Positions 32,001 to 43,323 of a DNA stretch of 64,000 nt are shown in pieces. Below the pieces are notes generated by a model. It saw nothing but the letters and a program-made list of their open reading frames with translations. It did no database searches and was not told the origin of the DNA. This DNA is from Epithemia pelagica (lineage: Eukaryota; Bacillariophyta; Bacillariophyceae; Surirellales; Surirellaceae). Both the position numbers and the translations under genes were made by a program. Within the stretch, counting starts at the first letter, position 1, and every line of letters starts with the position of its first letter. The stretch covers positions 744,001-808,000 of the forward strand of contig OX337228.1 of the NCBI GenBank assembly GCA_946965045.2, given 5' to 3'.

Positions 32001-32462
32001 GGCCGTAGTACCACCACCACCGTGCAAAATAGAGTGAAAAGGAATTTCGGGCACCGCATCGGCAGCACAGGGTTGGGTCACGAGTCGAATCACACAGGCT
32101 TGCATCCAACTGGGACAGTAGCCCGTCCACAAGTTCAGCAAGGGCCCTCCCACTCGACGACGACAATACATCCACAGGGAATGGCTGTTCGCATTGCTGT
32201 AGGAGGGAGATGGAGAAGTGGTCTCCACTTGCATACTGCTGCTGCTGCTCGTGTTGTTGTTGTTGTTGGATGACGTAGAAGATCGATGATACATTTGTCC
32301 TCCTCCCACCATGGAAGTGTTGTTGTTGGTATTATTGGTGGCTGAGGAGGAAGTTTCGGTTGCTGTCGTTGTTGCAATTGTTGTCAAGAGTGGTGTAACC
32401 AAGGCGTCTTGTACGTCGTCTTCCTCTTCCGCCACGGAAACGGCCAATGGAGAAGAACGCAT
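29002..32462 (-). CDS. Membrane protein with alpha/beta-hydrolase domain, three-exon model
   Basis: Exon 1 (31114-32462) encodes a Ser/Asn-rich N-terminus and long hydrophobic helices (AIAFVLVNLALVSLWIPLWC; LGLYVLGITIVFGVG). A 184-nt GT-AG intron (30930-31113) joins it in frame to the hydrolase exon (29374-30929): GAVLYCNPNAGLMEV, LDVYVFNYAGYGRSQG, nucleophile elbow HGESIGG, and a catalytic acid not resolved. A 91-nt intron (29283-29373, donor GTAAGT) leads to the last exon (29002-29282) with ELQYVASTLRYVQ and HCGHN, a candidate catalytic His. Without splicing there would be three overlapping ORFs, each cut short. Likely a membrane-bound serine hydrolase (lipase or thioesterase type). If the first intron is wrong, exon 1 is a separate 459-residue gene. 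Confidence 0.65.
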
Positions 32463-33659
32463 TCACACCAACCACGCAAAAGAAAGAATGGAGCGCTACT
32501 AATACAACAAGAGGAATTGCTGGGTCCAACCCACAAACTGTCGCTTGCGAGTCTTCAAAGTACAAAGGCTTTCCGAAATCGATTGCCAGAGAAACAGAAA
32601 CCAACGTGTGTTTTACGTTCTCTCTTCCAGTCTTCCAGTTCAAAACAAGAAGGACTTTAGGGGAAAAGCACACAAAAAGAAGAAGAAGAGCCTATTGTCG
32701 TAACTGGAATCCTTCTCCTGTCAATCAAATCGATTCAAGGAGGACAGAAAACAAGGAGTAAGGTTACTCCACAATTGACACAGAGAACTTGAACAACAAC
32801 AATTCATGGAATCTCGTCCACCGCCATTGTCACACACACCTCTCTTCGAAAACCTTTTGCTCGACGCGCGCGCCACAGGTGCGTTTGGAAACCGGGAATG
32901 AATCTTTCGCGTGACTGAAAGATGAATCTGTGGCGTTCTGTATTCTCAATCATTATATAAAGTTTTAGACATGTATGTATTTCTCTCGCTGAGACGTTTT
33001 ATGTATCTCCGGGTCATTGAATCATATCAAGGAACTATGTAAGGAAACGGAGGAATTCATGCTATTGGATGTTTTATGCACCATAGCTATAGGGTGGAAA
33101 ATAGGATAAGGAAAAAAATGTTCCTAATTGCGTCAATGGAAGATTGTATCGAAGCCTCTTTGACTCCAAGCGATTGGATATGAAACTCCGAGAGTTTCTA
33201 GACACAAGATTGTTCGTTCCCAGGGTGGATACTGTTGGTGCGGATGGTCAATGAATTCCACAGACAGTCCGATCCCCTTTCGACAAGATGCTAGGAGTAT
33301 TCTTTGTGGATCTGCCACAGTTACAAAGCAGGCCAAAGCATATTTGAAAGGCATTCGCCATATTGCAGAAGTGGACCGACTTGGGTTCGAACCCGTTTCT
33401 TCGTGGCAGAACGTCTTGAGCGCATCCCATCGAATGTCGGTGTGTGATCAATCGACGAGTGTAGTACAGTCACGATTCATACCGGTCAAGACCATTGCAA
33501 GTAGGAACAGGCGCGTGATTCGCAAGACAATGAATGTCGTGCGTGTGTGCCGAACCAAGCGTGCACAACAGTTACACTATAGCCATGACAGGGAGTGGAT
33601 GCGCAAACAGCACTCTTGGTAGCGCATGGTTCGGGTTGTTCCCATACAACGGAGGGGTC
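32463..33659. other. Intergenic, 1.2 kb
   Basis: No supported gene. It contains GCTCGACGCGCGCGCC at 32859-32874, which shares the TCGACGCGCGCG core with three sites farther right. The 123-codon + strand ORF at 33251-33622 has no domain. A GGGTTCGAACCC stretch near 33384 resembles a tRNA T-arm, but no tRNA fits around it. Confidence 0.35.
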
Positions 33660-36600
33660 TCATCCTGTCAGTTTGGTGGTTGCCATTGTTGGAACCACAT
33701 TCAAAAAGGTGCATTGGATTTGGGGAGGGCAAAACAAAGGAGGAGTCCTTCCGTTCCCGTCCTTGACCTGAGACGAAATGGAATGGGCAAAGCGTCGAGT
33801 CGTTTCGGATCCCAGTAGCACCAAGGTATTGTGACGCACATGAACCCGTTGCGGTGCCAAGGAAGCAGCAGTGCCCGAAAGAGCAACAACAGCCTCCGGG
33901 TTGTTGGTGGAGTGTGGATCCAATTCCAAAACACGATCGCCTCCCAAGAACAAGGCCGCCACAAAACTTTTGGATTGCAACTCCAACAACCTTGACGGGT
34001 CTTGCGAAGACGACGACGACGACAGGGCGTGGATGGATTCCTTCTCTGTCAACGATCCGGCCCATGCCGTGCTCATCGAGGCGCCGTGTCGTTGGATTTG
34101 ACACATGTTAAATGCGTGTCCTGTTTGCGATTCGGCCAGGCACTGGACTCGTTTCATCACTTCGGAAAAGCCACGCATGTGGCATTCTTCCTCCAAGTTC
34201 CAGGGTTGCAAGGAGCCCTCCTCCGCACGAAGATATAGTGGACATTCGCGGTTATTCTCGGGATGCGTGGACAAAGCTGGGCGCCTGGATGGCATGGGTT
34301 CATGAATGTGACTGGAGAAGGAAGAAGTACTGAACAGAATGGTTTGAAACAATTCGGTAGCCTGTGCCTTGTCCAGGAAATCAGGAATAATGACAGAATC
34401 TCCCGCACCAAAACCCGAGAGACGCCCAATGGCATCAAATTCCAAGAGACACGTACTGGACTCTTCTTCGCTCACGACACTGGCATCCACTTCGCTCTCG
34501 GACGGCAACAACAGACTGTCATGGGTAGGTTCCGTCGTGTGGTCCACATCCATACCGTAGCAGGGATCTGGAGACACGACACTGGCAATCGTTTGATCCT
34601 TATGGAGCAAGACGGAATAGTACGTTTGCAATTTTTCCAACGTCGCAGCTAGTTGAGACTCATCAATTTGAGTCGTCCCGTTACTGCTCAAAATGACATT
34701 GTATCCATGATTGGATGCCGATCGGACAGTTGCCGCAACCGAGTGGTTGGTGGAAACACCACACACAACCAAGTGCTTGACTTGAAGCCGTTGCAATTGA
34801 CCATGGAGAGTCGTCCCCATAAAGGCGGAATACCATTCCTTGATGAGGACGACATCTTCTTGACTGTTTGGATGACCGTCATTGGCACATGCCATGACCT
34901 GTTTCACAACGTCGGGATGAAATTCGGCACCCGTGGCACTTCTCGCATCAGAATTCGAGTCTCGCGGATGTAATCCGCCACTCTGTGTCGCTGCTGCGGC
35001 TTGACGTCGCTTGGAGGAAGACGGCGACCAGGCACCATAACGGGATTTGAGGAAGAAGACAACGCCACCCATGCTCCGAACTTGATTGGCCAAGTCTCCA
35101 ATCCGTTCGAGCAAGGCAGCTCGACGCGGTGCCATGGAAGCGCCCATTTGACACAAGAAAAAGGAGGGATCGTCATCACCCAAAAAGTCATTTTGCAGGT
35201 CCAAGGCCAACAGGGCAATGCCATTGTGATGCGAAACACGCTTGCGTGATCCATAACTGCGTTTGCTGTTCGTACTCTGGTGTGTGCGCAATGACGCCGA
35301 AGGGGAATCGGGTGCCTTGTGGATCCACCGTTTCGACAAAACGCTACTCGACTCATCATCATTAGTATTATGCTCATTTTTGAATGCGACCTTTTCCCGA
35401 TATCTGGCAATGGTTCGAATCAACGAGTTGTCATTGACATCCAGCAAACGAATTGCATCCCTGTCCACGGTACTTTCTACACCTGCACTACAAACCTTGG
35501 ATAGCGACGTACATGCCGATGGCCGTCGAGATGCTGGAACAACTGGGAGATTGGACCAGTCCGAGGCCTCGTTCTTTGGATTCTCATGCACAACATGTAA
35601 AGAAACTTGCTTGTCTTCTTCTTCGTCGTCGTCGTCATCCATGTAGGTATGGTCGGGAGTCAGGGTTGTTGTAATGGTGGTGGTATCCGAAGTGGAGGTG
35701 GAAGCTTGACTCGAAGAATCCTCCTCCGAAAACACGACAATCGGACGACGAGCCAAGGGTTTGGACATGTTGCGCAACGATGGGGAACTACTCGTCCGTT
35801 TCTTCTTTAGTGGAGAATCCACGCCGACACGGTGGTCCCTGTGGGGCAACCCCGGTGGGTTAATGACGTTGGTGTTGGGTGGTTTCGGGATCACGTCCTG
35901 CGCGGTTGTAGTAGTCCTACTCCGAAACGACCGCACGGGTCGATTCCCGTCCCCACTTCGAATGCGACCCAGGGCCACTCCGGCCAACTGCGTCAAGGTG
36001 GTGCTGGTCGTACTGGCAGCCTTCGTGGACGACGACGACGACAAGGACCGTGGCAGCTTTTGCTGTTTCGGTTTCGGTTCGATCGAGTCGTCGAGAGGCT
36101 GGTGCTGGTCCATATGGGGAGTGGCGGGAGTCTTGGAGACCGTGGTGTCCTTCGGATGGGCGGTGGGAAACGCGACTTGCGTGCTCTTGCCCGTGGAAAC
36201 TTCTTGTTCGTTTGTGGTTGTTGTCGTGTCCTGGTCTTGTTCGTGGAGCAAGGGGAGTGTATGGGCCACGGTCGTCACATACTGAAAGGGACAAACGGAA
36301 AAGCCGGGTTGGTAATAATAGGAGGAATCAAAATCGGCTCGTCCCTGTTCCAACAAAAAGGCTGTCTTGAGTCGTTGCCGGGCCACCAATTCCTGCGTCG
36401 CCGGAATGGACCATGGAGCCGTTTGACGACCACAACTGTGATTCTTTGTAGTGTATTGCTGTTGTTGTTGTTCCTCCAGGGCTTGTGCCAAGGTGGCACA
36501 GGGCGCACCCTTGCCAAAAATGGTTCCCGTCGATGCATGTTGATATGTGGCGACTTGCCGAAAGGTGATGCAAATATAGTACTCATCGTCGTCCTTGTTG

Positions 36601-38379
36601 TGGTCGTTGTCATTCTGCTGGTCATGGAGAGGAGAGTGCACCGACGCTGGTGGTTCTGCGACAACAAGTTCATGGGTCATGAGACGATTGGTTTCTGGAC
36701 CTACCACCAGAATGGATCCCATGGGAATTTGCGCTTCCACGAGGGACATGGAAGACAAAGACGTCATGGCGGATGATAAAGATGCTTCCGACGAGGCCAC
36801 CTTGCTGCTGCTGCTACTCGTGGAGGTGGCAGTGTTGGTTGGAGTTGAAGGAGGAGCATTGCGTTTGGGTCGCAATCGGAGAGTGGTGCATGTGGTGGAG
36901 GAGGAGGGACGGGCCAAAACCACCATGGCCACGGCCGAATCCTCCACCAAATCCAAGGTGGGACAACATCGTTCCGCGACAACAAGAGTGGTACTGGTCG
37001 GCCCATCACTACGACGAATGCGAGTCACGACGGCATGATTCCACAAGGCAGGTGGCACCTTCATGACATGAGCCACATGGTCCCGCAGTGCTTGCATCGT
37101 GGGTGTCCAGGACGTGAGCGGCGGTTGATACTCCACGGAACCGTCGCTGTGTGTATATAAAGAGTGTGAATCAAGAGGTATCCAGAGTGTGCCACACAGA
37201 ACCAATCCAACCAAACCAAATGTAAGAGAGAGACACAGGAATAGCAATAGTAGTGAAGCAGCAGTAGAATTTGGATCGACGGGGTGAGAGGACGAACCCA
37301 ATCCAATTCCGGGTGCAATCGTACTACTCGAGAGACACACACGTTTGTTCTCAACGGAAGAAACGTACGCACCGATACAAAGGTTCCACTTCTCCTCCTG
37401 GTTGCTGATGAATAGTGCCTTGGACGACCATCCATGGGTGTTCTTTGGATTGTTGTTGGTGTGGTCGCGCCAACTTGTGGTTGGTTGTTTTCTTGTGGGA
37501 CCTGCCAGAGGACGACGGTAGTTCGGTCCAAGACGGTTGCAATTCGTGCGCCAGGAGGTCGTACCAATCCTGCTTGGTTTGGTGGTTGTGATGATTGGGA
37601 GGAGCATGGCGAAACTGCCAACAATCGTAGACAATGGGTTCGGGAACGGCCCCCAATGGCAGTTGTGATTGTTGTTGTTGTTGTTTGGGTGGTTGTGGTG
37701 GCACTGTCTGCTCTGGAACCGTGCTCCTCCTCCTAGTACTACGACTACTACTCGTGTCCATGGGAGGGACACTTGGTGGTGGTGGTGATGATGATGCGCA
37801 GGCTTTCAAGGGCGGTCGGTCGATTGTATCTGGGCCAGTCGGCGGCGCTTGCGGTGGTGGTGGTGGTGGTGGCCCTGGCTTGTGGTTGTGGTTCCCAGTG
37901 GAACGGCGAACCCCTACCGGTGGTGGTGGTGGTGGACCCGCATGGATTCGACGACCGTGCCGAAACGAAGCAACGGGGGTGGCATGGGTTGGAGAACCTC
38001 GTGGAAAAGGATGTCGAGGTGGTTTGGTGGGGAAGGTCGCTCCTACTCGACTCGTCGTTGTGCGTGTGGTTGTGGTGCTTGTGGGTTTGGAACGGCTGCT
38101 CGTTAATGGTGGCAGTGGTACAACAGAAGACGACTGTGGTGGGTGTCGTGGTCGTCGACGAGGTTCGGGGAGAAAGAATCGTGGTGGTGGTTGCGAGTTG
38201 CAACCACCCACCAAAGAATCATTGGCAGACTCGGCAGGAACCGATTCTTCCTTCTGTTTCGTTGTTTCCGTCGTCTGTACCAATACAGGGGAGGAAGAAG
38301 AAGAGAAACATGTCGTCGTCCTCCATGGAAGTGTCGTGGTGGTGGTGGGTGTCGTTCGGATGGGGTCGTAGAGACGCAT
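33660..38379 (-). CDS. Cysteine hydrolase (isochorismatase fold) fused to AlkB-like domain, two-exon model
   Basis: Exon 1 (37373-38379) encodes a Pro/Thr-rich, poorly ordered N-terminus ending in an ordered stretch (EPIVYDCWQFRHAPPN). A 226-nt GT-AG intron (37147-37372) joins it in frame to the long exon (33660-37146); without it, exon 2 would start with an odd hydrophobic stretch. The middle holds the isochorismatase-like domain: D in LLALDLQNDFLG, K in VLIKEWYSAF and C in LVVCGVSTNHSV, the D-K-C triad. The C-terminal 270 residues look like an AlkB-type 2OG-Fe oxygenase (SVIIPDFLDKAQATELF, FLGGDRVLEL, TRRFAHSIS), but the iron-binding HxD is not visible where expected. Its 5' end is copied at 45.44-45.94 kb. 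The substrate is unknown. Confidence 0.7.
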
Positions 38380-39247
38380 GGTGGTTCGTTCCGACGACTC
38401 TCGAGGTGCTGGACACGGTCAACCAGAGGAGTTGAGGATGATGGACGTGGAAGACTTGATCATTCCGTTGGACAATCCACAATTCGTTTCGAACGTAACG
38501 ACGTATAAACAAAGACTATTGAAACGCGATCACGATGATGGTTGTACACGCTCTTCACAAGATCCACGATACTACCGGTAGATGCAGTTTGTTGGAACGA
38601 ATGAATGAGGCCAATCGTAAGACAGGATTCGACAGGATATGTATACTAATAATCAGAGAGTGGACGAGTACGCGCAAAACTGTCCCGTTTGGAATTTTGG
38701 AAAGGGCGGAACGGGGACCGAGGTCAACAGTACCACTATAAAGCTTGCAGTACTCCGTCCGAACTCCAAACCTTCCCTCCACAACAGCACGGTCGACGCG
38801 CGCGCCTTCGGATTCTCGTACTTAGCATCATCACGAATTACATACGATTATCAAAGAATGACCAAGACCAAACAAGACACCGATCCGTGGAGGACGAGAA
38901 AGTCCCTCCCTGAAAAGTTCCCTGTCTCATTTTTTCAGATGTACGTGTGAAACGAGACTTTCGAGAGTCTCACGTGTTGGACTTTGCGGAGAACAAAAAC
39001 AGAACCAAAACGATGATAGCGATCTCAGCCTCACGTCGCACAGTTCGGGCGTGGGGAGTGTCACCGCCCAACGAGACGACCAACTAACGAACCGCACACT
39101 CCAACCGGGTTTTGAGTGGACGCTCCAACGTTTGTGTTGCAGGAACGGCCTTGAGATACACATAAAAACCAGTGTGGTTCACTCCGTGGTTGTGAATAGC
39201 TGGTGATTCCCTTCCTGCACATTCACATCCCATCCTTCGTATCGACC
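38380..39247. promoter_or_regulatory. Shared upstream region between divergent hydrolase and NTPase-nuclease genes, copy A
   Basis: Lies between two genes transcribed away from each other. It contains GGTCGACGCGCGCGCC (38791-38806), a CTCATTTTTTCAGATGTAC element (about 38927-38945) and the CGTCGCACAGTTCGGGCGTGG segment near 39035. All three recur at 46.2-46.6 kb and, in part, at 42.5-42.8 kb. The T-run plus CAG looks like a 3' splice site, so a leader intron is possible. Confidence 0.5.
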
Positions 39248-41856
39248 ATGACGACAGTAGACCCGCCACGAAACAAGAAGCCACGAGAGTCCCCGTGGAC
39301 CATCGATACGGCCGTGACTGACACTGGAACAGAGAAAGTCTCCGTTCAAGTCTACGACGAGAATGTAGTCACGGCACTCCAACAAGAAATGGACGTGCTC
39401 CAAGACAAGGACGGCACGAACTCCCTGGCGGAATGCTTTGGTCAGTGTGTGACTTATTTTGGGGGAGACAAGAGCCAACGAGTAGTCGAGATCGCGATGG
39501 AGTTTGACTGTGGTGGTGGAGACAAGAGTAGCGGCCAGGGTCTCTCCAGTCCCAAAGAAGAAGCTTGTGAAAAGGTTGTAGCCTCGGATGGTGAACTTAC
39601 CGTTGGCCAAGCAGTGAAAGAACTGAAGAAAATGGTGGCCAAAGAGGAAGGCATCTCTGCAGGCATCGTGTACAGGCGAGTTGGAGAACATGATACGCTG
39701 ACAGTCTCTGTCATGCAAATGGGCGGAGAACCGGCAGTACATTGGGATACAGAATACGAAGGCACGGGCAAGGAGTCTGCGTCCTTCGTCACCCTAAATT
39801 TCAAACGTTCTGAGCCCATTACAGTCCGTCCTGTACAGAATACCAGCTACTCAGGGCAACTCAAGATACATCAGGTATTGTGGGAGTAATCCAAGCCCAA
39901 ACAGACAAAACAGTTACAAACACTTTGATTGATGGAATGCCAGTTTGGCCACTCAACCACGAGTATGTCACCCCGTCTCATAACAGCCTCGGTGGCTTCT
40001 TTGAAGATGTTGTAGCATCTGACAAGAATTGGACAGTGGTTGTGGCTGGTGAGAGTGGTAGTGGTAAGACTGTTTTGGCATGCACGGCACCATCCAAGTT
40101 CGGCTATGCGACGTTGTACACAAAAGTGGGTGAAGAGGAAATCAAATTAAAGCCCGGAACTCTCCTGTTCCATACATGGCGAAAGCTGCTCCAAGCGGCA
40201 ATGAACGTTGTCCAAGAAGAAAAACGCCCGCTGCCCCAGGGAATGTTGAAATTCAAGTCAGCGCTGAACATTTATCGGAATCAATGGGCACGGCAAGTCC
40301 TGCTCTCTGTGATTGGTCGGGCTGTCGAGCATGACAAAACATTGGTGGAATGGTGGGGTAGATCTAAGCATGGGTTGGAACCCTCTTTGGAACAGGCTCC
40401 AGAGAAACTTGCGATTGTTATCGACGAAGCCACGGATCTTGATTTGGCTAAGGGAATTGTGGACATTGGCCGCCAATTCTGCCGCGATTTTGCATCCTTA
40501 GCGACGGAAAAGAAGATTCGATTAGTTGTTTGTGGCACGGGGCTAGACGATCTAGACGCTGCAACAGAGAAAATTGCCACAGACGAATCGAAGAGTAAAA
40601 CAATCATTGTGCAGGGGCCCAACATTGAGAGAGTGCTGGAATCGGAAAAGCTATTTCGTGTTCCTCTGAACCAGGTCTTTGATCAGAGCCGTATCGCGAA
40701 AGCTCTGTCATCCAATACCCGCATGCTTTTTCGTGGGCTTCTCACGACACTTTTGCTCGACATGCATTTCCGTGACTCTCTAGCGAACACGCGAGATTCA
40801 TCGAATTCTGCTGTGGTCGGTCGGCTTGTTGAGCTTTGCAATACTCCGGCGTTTATCGGCTATGCTGCACGTTTGTACATTGGCAGCAACAGTGTCAAAA
40901 ATCTAGCTCTATTGGACGAGGCCTTTGTATTTCACCTCTTGTCCGAGACAAAGGGTTTGGACAATGATTTTGTGACGATGGTGAAGGGAACGGAAGCTGC
41001 CAAGCGAAGGGAGGTCAAACCAGATGCAATCTTTCACAGGGGACTGGCCCGAAGAGGATCTACATCTGCAGCTTTGCGATATCTCTCGTGTTGTGGGTTG
41101 TCCTGTCCTATAGACATGGCAAGAGGTGCCGACTTTGAAACTCTTGTATCTTTTCATCTGTCGCGTGTCATGCAATTGCAGGGTAAGACTGTCTCCCGCC
41201 TTGAGCTCAAAGAGGCGTGGCCTCGACCGAGTGGGGGCGGAAAACTCAGCCTGAAACGAATCCAGCGTCTGAGAGAAAATCTTCGAGAGATGCCAAAGGG
41301 TAGTCGCCAGAATGATCACATCAAGGATATGCTGGGAAAAGCAAATGGATGCATTGTCTTTCTTCAGCGGTACCCGATGGCTCAGGGCCCCGACATATTT
41401 GTTGTTTTTGTTGACGGAAGGAAACTTGTGATTCATGTTATTCAATGCAGGCACTTGAGGGTACTCCCCGAATTTGCAGCAACGAACACGTGGTGGAGTT
41501 CGCTCGGGGTTCATGTATCTGGGAGTGGGGAAAATCTCAAGTGGAATTGTGACCGAACGTGCCTCTGCCCCGCGGCATGGGCAAAAGTCGGAATTGAAGG
41601 ATTTGCGCAACACCTTCTAAGAGTGACAGGCCTTGACGAGTATACGATCCAAAAGAGGGTGATGGCAACTTCCCAGCCCTATCACGTCATGGAGGCACAC
41701 ATTCCCATTAACAACGACCTTGGTTGTCAATTCCTTTCGTTGGAGATGTTGCAGCCTACGTACTTGGTATTTTCTCCGGAGTACAGGTCAATAACTGAAG
41801 AAGAAGCATACATCGAAACCATTCATGGTTCTAGTTTGTCGTCGGACAATGAATGA
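39248..41856 (+). pseudogene. P-loop NTPase-nuclease of Crinkler/RHS type, copy A, frameshifted
   Basis: Starts at ATG 39248 (shared with copy B: PPRNKKPRESPWTIDTAV). An N-terminal header of about 210 residues follows. A one-base deletion at about 39834 relative to copy B then throws the frame off, and it stops at 39889. The second frame carries the NTPase: Walker A GESGSGKT (about 40048-40071), Walker B LAIVIDEATD, then LVVCGTGLDD. The C-terminal nuclease-like motif GPDIFVVF...VIQCRH has Arg (AGG 41449-41451) where copy B has Lys. The architecture (header, STAND-like NTPase, PD-(D/E)XK-type nuclease) is that of Crinkler/RHS proteins. With the frameshift and the lost Lys it is probably inactive. 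Confidence 0.75.
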
Positions 41857-42454
41857 AGAAGTTGACTATCACCAGCAGTGACCAAGTGTATTTCCACGCC
41901 TCCATATAACATAAAACGAGACTTCCTTCTAGATAACATACGTAGTGGGTAGGATGGCTTGTCGTTGTGGAAAACGAAGTTGTCCGTGATAGATGGTCGG
42001 GGAGATTGTAAATCATGCGGCCGTTTTGGACCAGTGAGGCTCGAAAGGGAGTTGCGGTCTCGTTGTTTTGTTCCAATGGCACGACGCCTTGTTCGGGACC
42101 TCTACGGATACATTCATTTGCAAGAGTCGTTGGAATATGGTCGAGACTCGGCCGCTGACACGGGCTCGTTTCGCGATCGAGTCGGCGGATGTTCCAATCT
42201 CATCGTCGATGTTGCTGCCGTCAGTGTCAGTCGCCGTGTTTGAACTTTTCCGCCTATTCCCCCAGAGGCTCATCCGCAAGATACTGTTGCTGTGATTCTG
42301 AATCGAGCTGCATCATATCATCATCGTCATCATCGCGATCCAGCCGTGCCGCCTCTTCCTTCCCAACGACTTTGGTGCTACCATATCATCATCCTCAACT
42401 TCCTTTTCTGCTGATTCCTCTGCCGATTCTGAGTGTCGTTTCAAATTTGGAAGG
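41857..42454. other. 3' flank of NTPase-nuclease copy A
   Basis: Matches the 3' flank of copy B (49266-49640) up to about 42255, with small indels. No independent gene is seen. From about 42455 the third copy of the upstream region begins. Confidence 0.6.
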
Positions 42455-42820
42455 ACTGAAATCCACAGTCAGTACCGTCCAAAGTCCAAACCCCAAACGC
42501 TCCCTTCACAACCGCATGGTCGACGCGCGCGCGTTCGGATTCTTGTACTTTGCAGCAACCATATGACACTCCTATCAAATAACGTTTTCCAGCATGGCTC
42601 GCGAAGAGACCAAGACCAAACAAGACACCAATCCTTTGAGGGCCTCTCCCTGTCTCATTTTTTCAGATATACAGCAAAGGCAGTGACGTGAAACGACTTT
42701 GACCTCCTATCTATTACCTCGTTTCACGTTTTGGACTTTGCGGAGAACCAAAACAAAACACAACACAACAAGATCATATTCTCAACGCCAGCCTCACGTC
42801 GCACATTTCTGGCGTGGGGA
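42455..42820 (+). repeat. Third, orphan copy of the NTPase-nuclease upstream region
   Basis: Contains GGTCGACGCGCGCGCG (42518-42533), ACCAAGACCAAACAAGACACC, the CTCATTTTTTCAGAT element and the GCCTCACGTCGCACA segment, in the same order as 38.75-39.05 kb and 46.17-46.5 kb. No NTPase-nuclease gene follows, so this is a relic of a lost or partial third copy. Confidence 0.75.
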
Positions 42821-43323
42821 TTGCCCATTGTCACACTCTTGGGGTTCGAGCGATTCATCACAGCGCTCTCCGTGGTCCCTCCTTCCGACTGCAACAACGA
42901 CTGAGGGTTGTTTCGGGAGATGCTTGTGATCCGATTCTCAGCCAGACGACGTTCTTTTCCCGCTTCCAAAAGTTGGTTCTATTCGTCTTGTGGCGGTGCT
43001 CATGTTTGGAATATCTTATTGTTCCGACCTAGTCTTTTACGTTTGGACCTTGGTTTGCCCCACTGGCATTCCAAAGTGCCACTTTTCTGGTCCACAAAAC
43101 ATTGAGTCCAGGTACGAGGAGTGTTCTACCTACAATACTAGATAGTCAAGGCATATACGAGAGAGTCAATACCTATAGTGCCTGGGTCAACCGTGCCACA
43201 GTAGTAATAGTAGGCAATACACTTTGCGAGTCAATACCAATGACAATGACAGTGCCACATGTGGTGATTAGAGAGCAAACACAAGAACTGTGTTATTAGT
43301 TGCAATGGATCGTTCATATATGC
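42821..43323. other. Intergenic between the orphan upstream copy and the Kelch gene
   Basis: No supported ORF. Several ATAGT/CAATACC-rich stretches occur near 43130-43240. Confidence 0.35.

Larger units (their letters stand above)
37700..42255. repeat. Segmental duplication, copy A
   Basis: Contains the 5' part of the cysteine-hydrolase gene, the shared intergenic region and NTPase-nuclease gene A with its 3' flank. It aligns along its length to 45440-49640, with several small deletions in copy B. The NTPase-nuclease part is nearly identical; the hydrolase part has diverged more. Confidence 0.9.

Noticed and set aside
33375-33400. tRNA-like T-arm (GGGTTCGAACCC)
   Set aside because: No acceptor, D or anticodon stems could be fitted around it.
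33251-33622. 123-codon + strand ORF
   Set aside because: No domain, no signal, no conserved neighbour; cannot be told from chance.
37634-38435. Long Gly/Val/Trp-rich + strand ORFs opposite the hydrolase exon 1
   Set aside because: They are the antisense of Pro/Thr-rich codons; composition and absence of motifs mark them as shadows.
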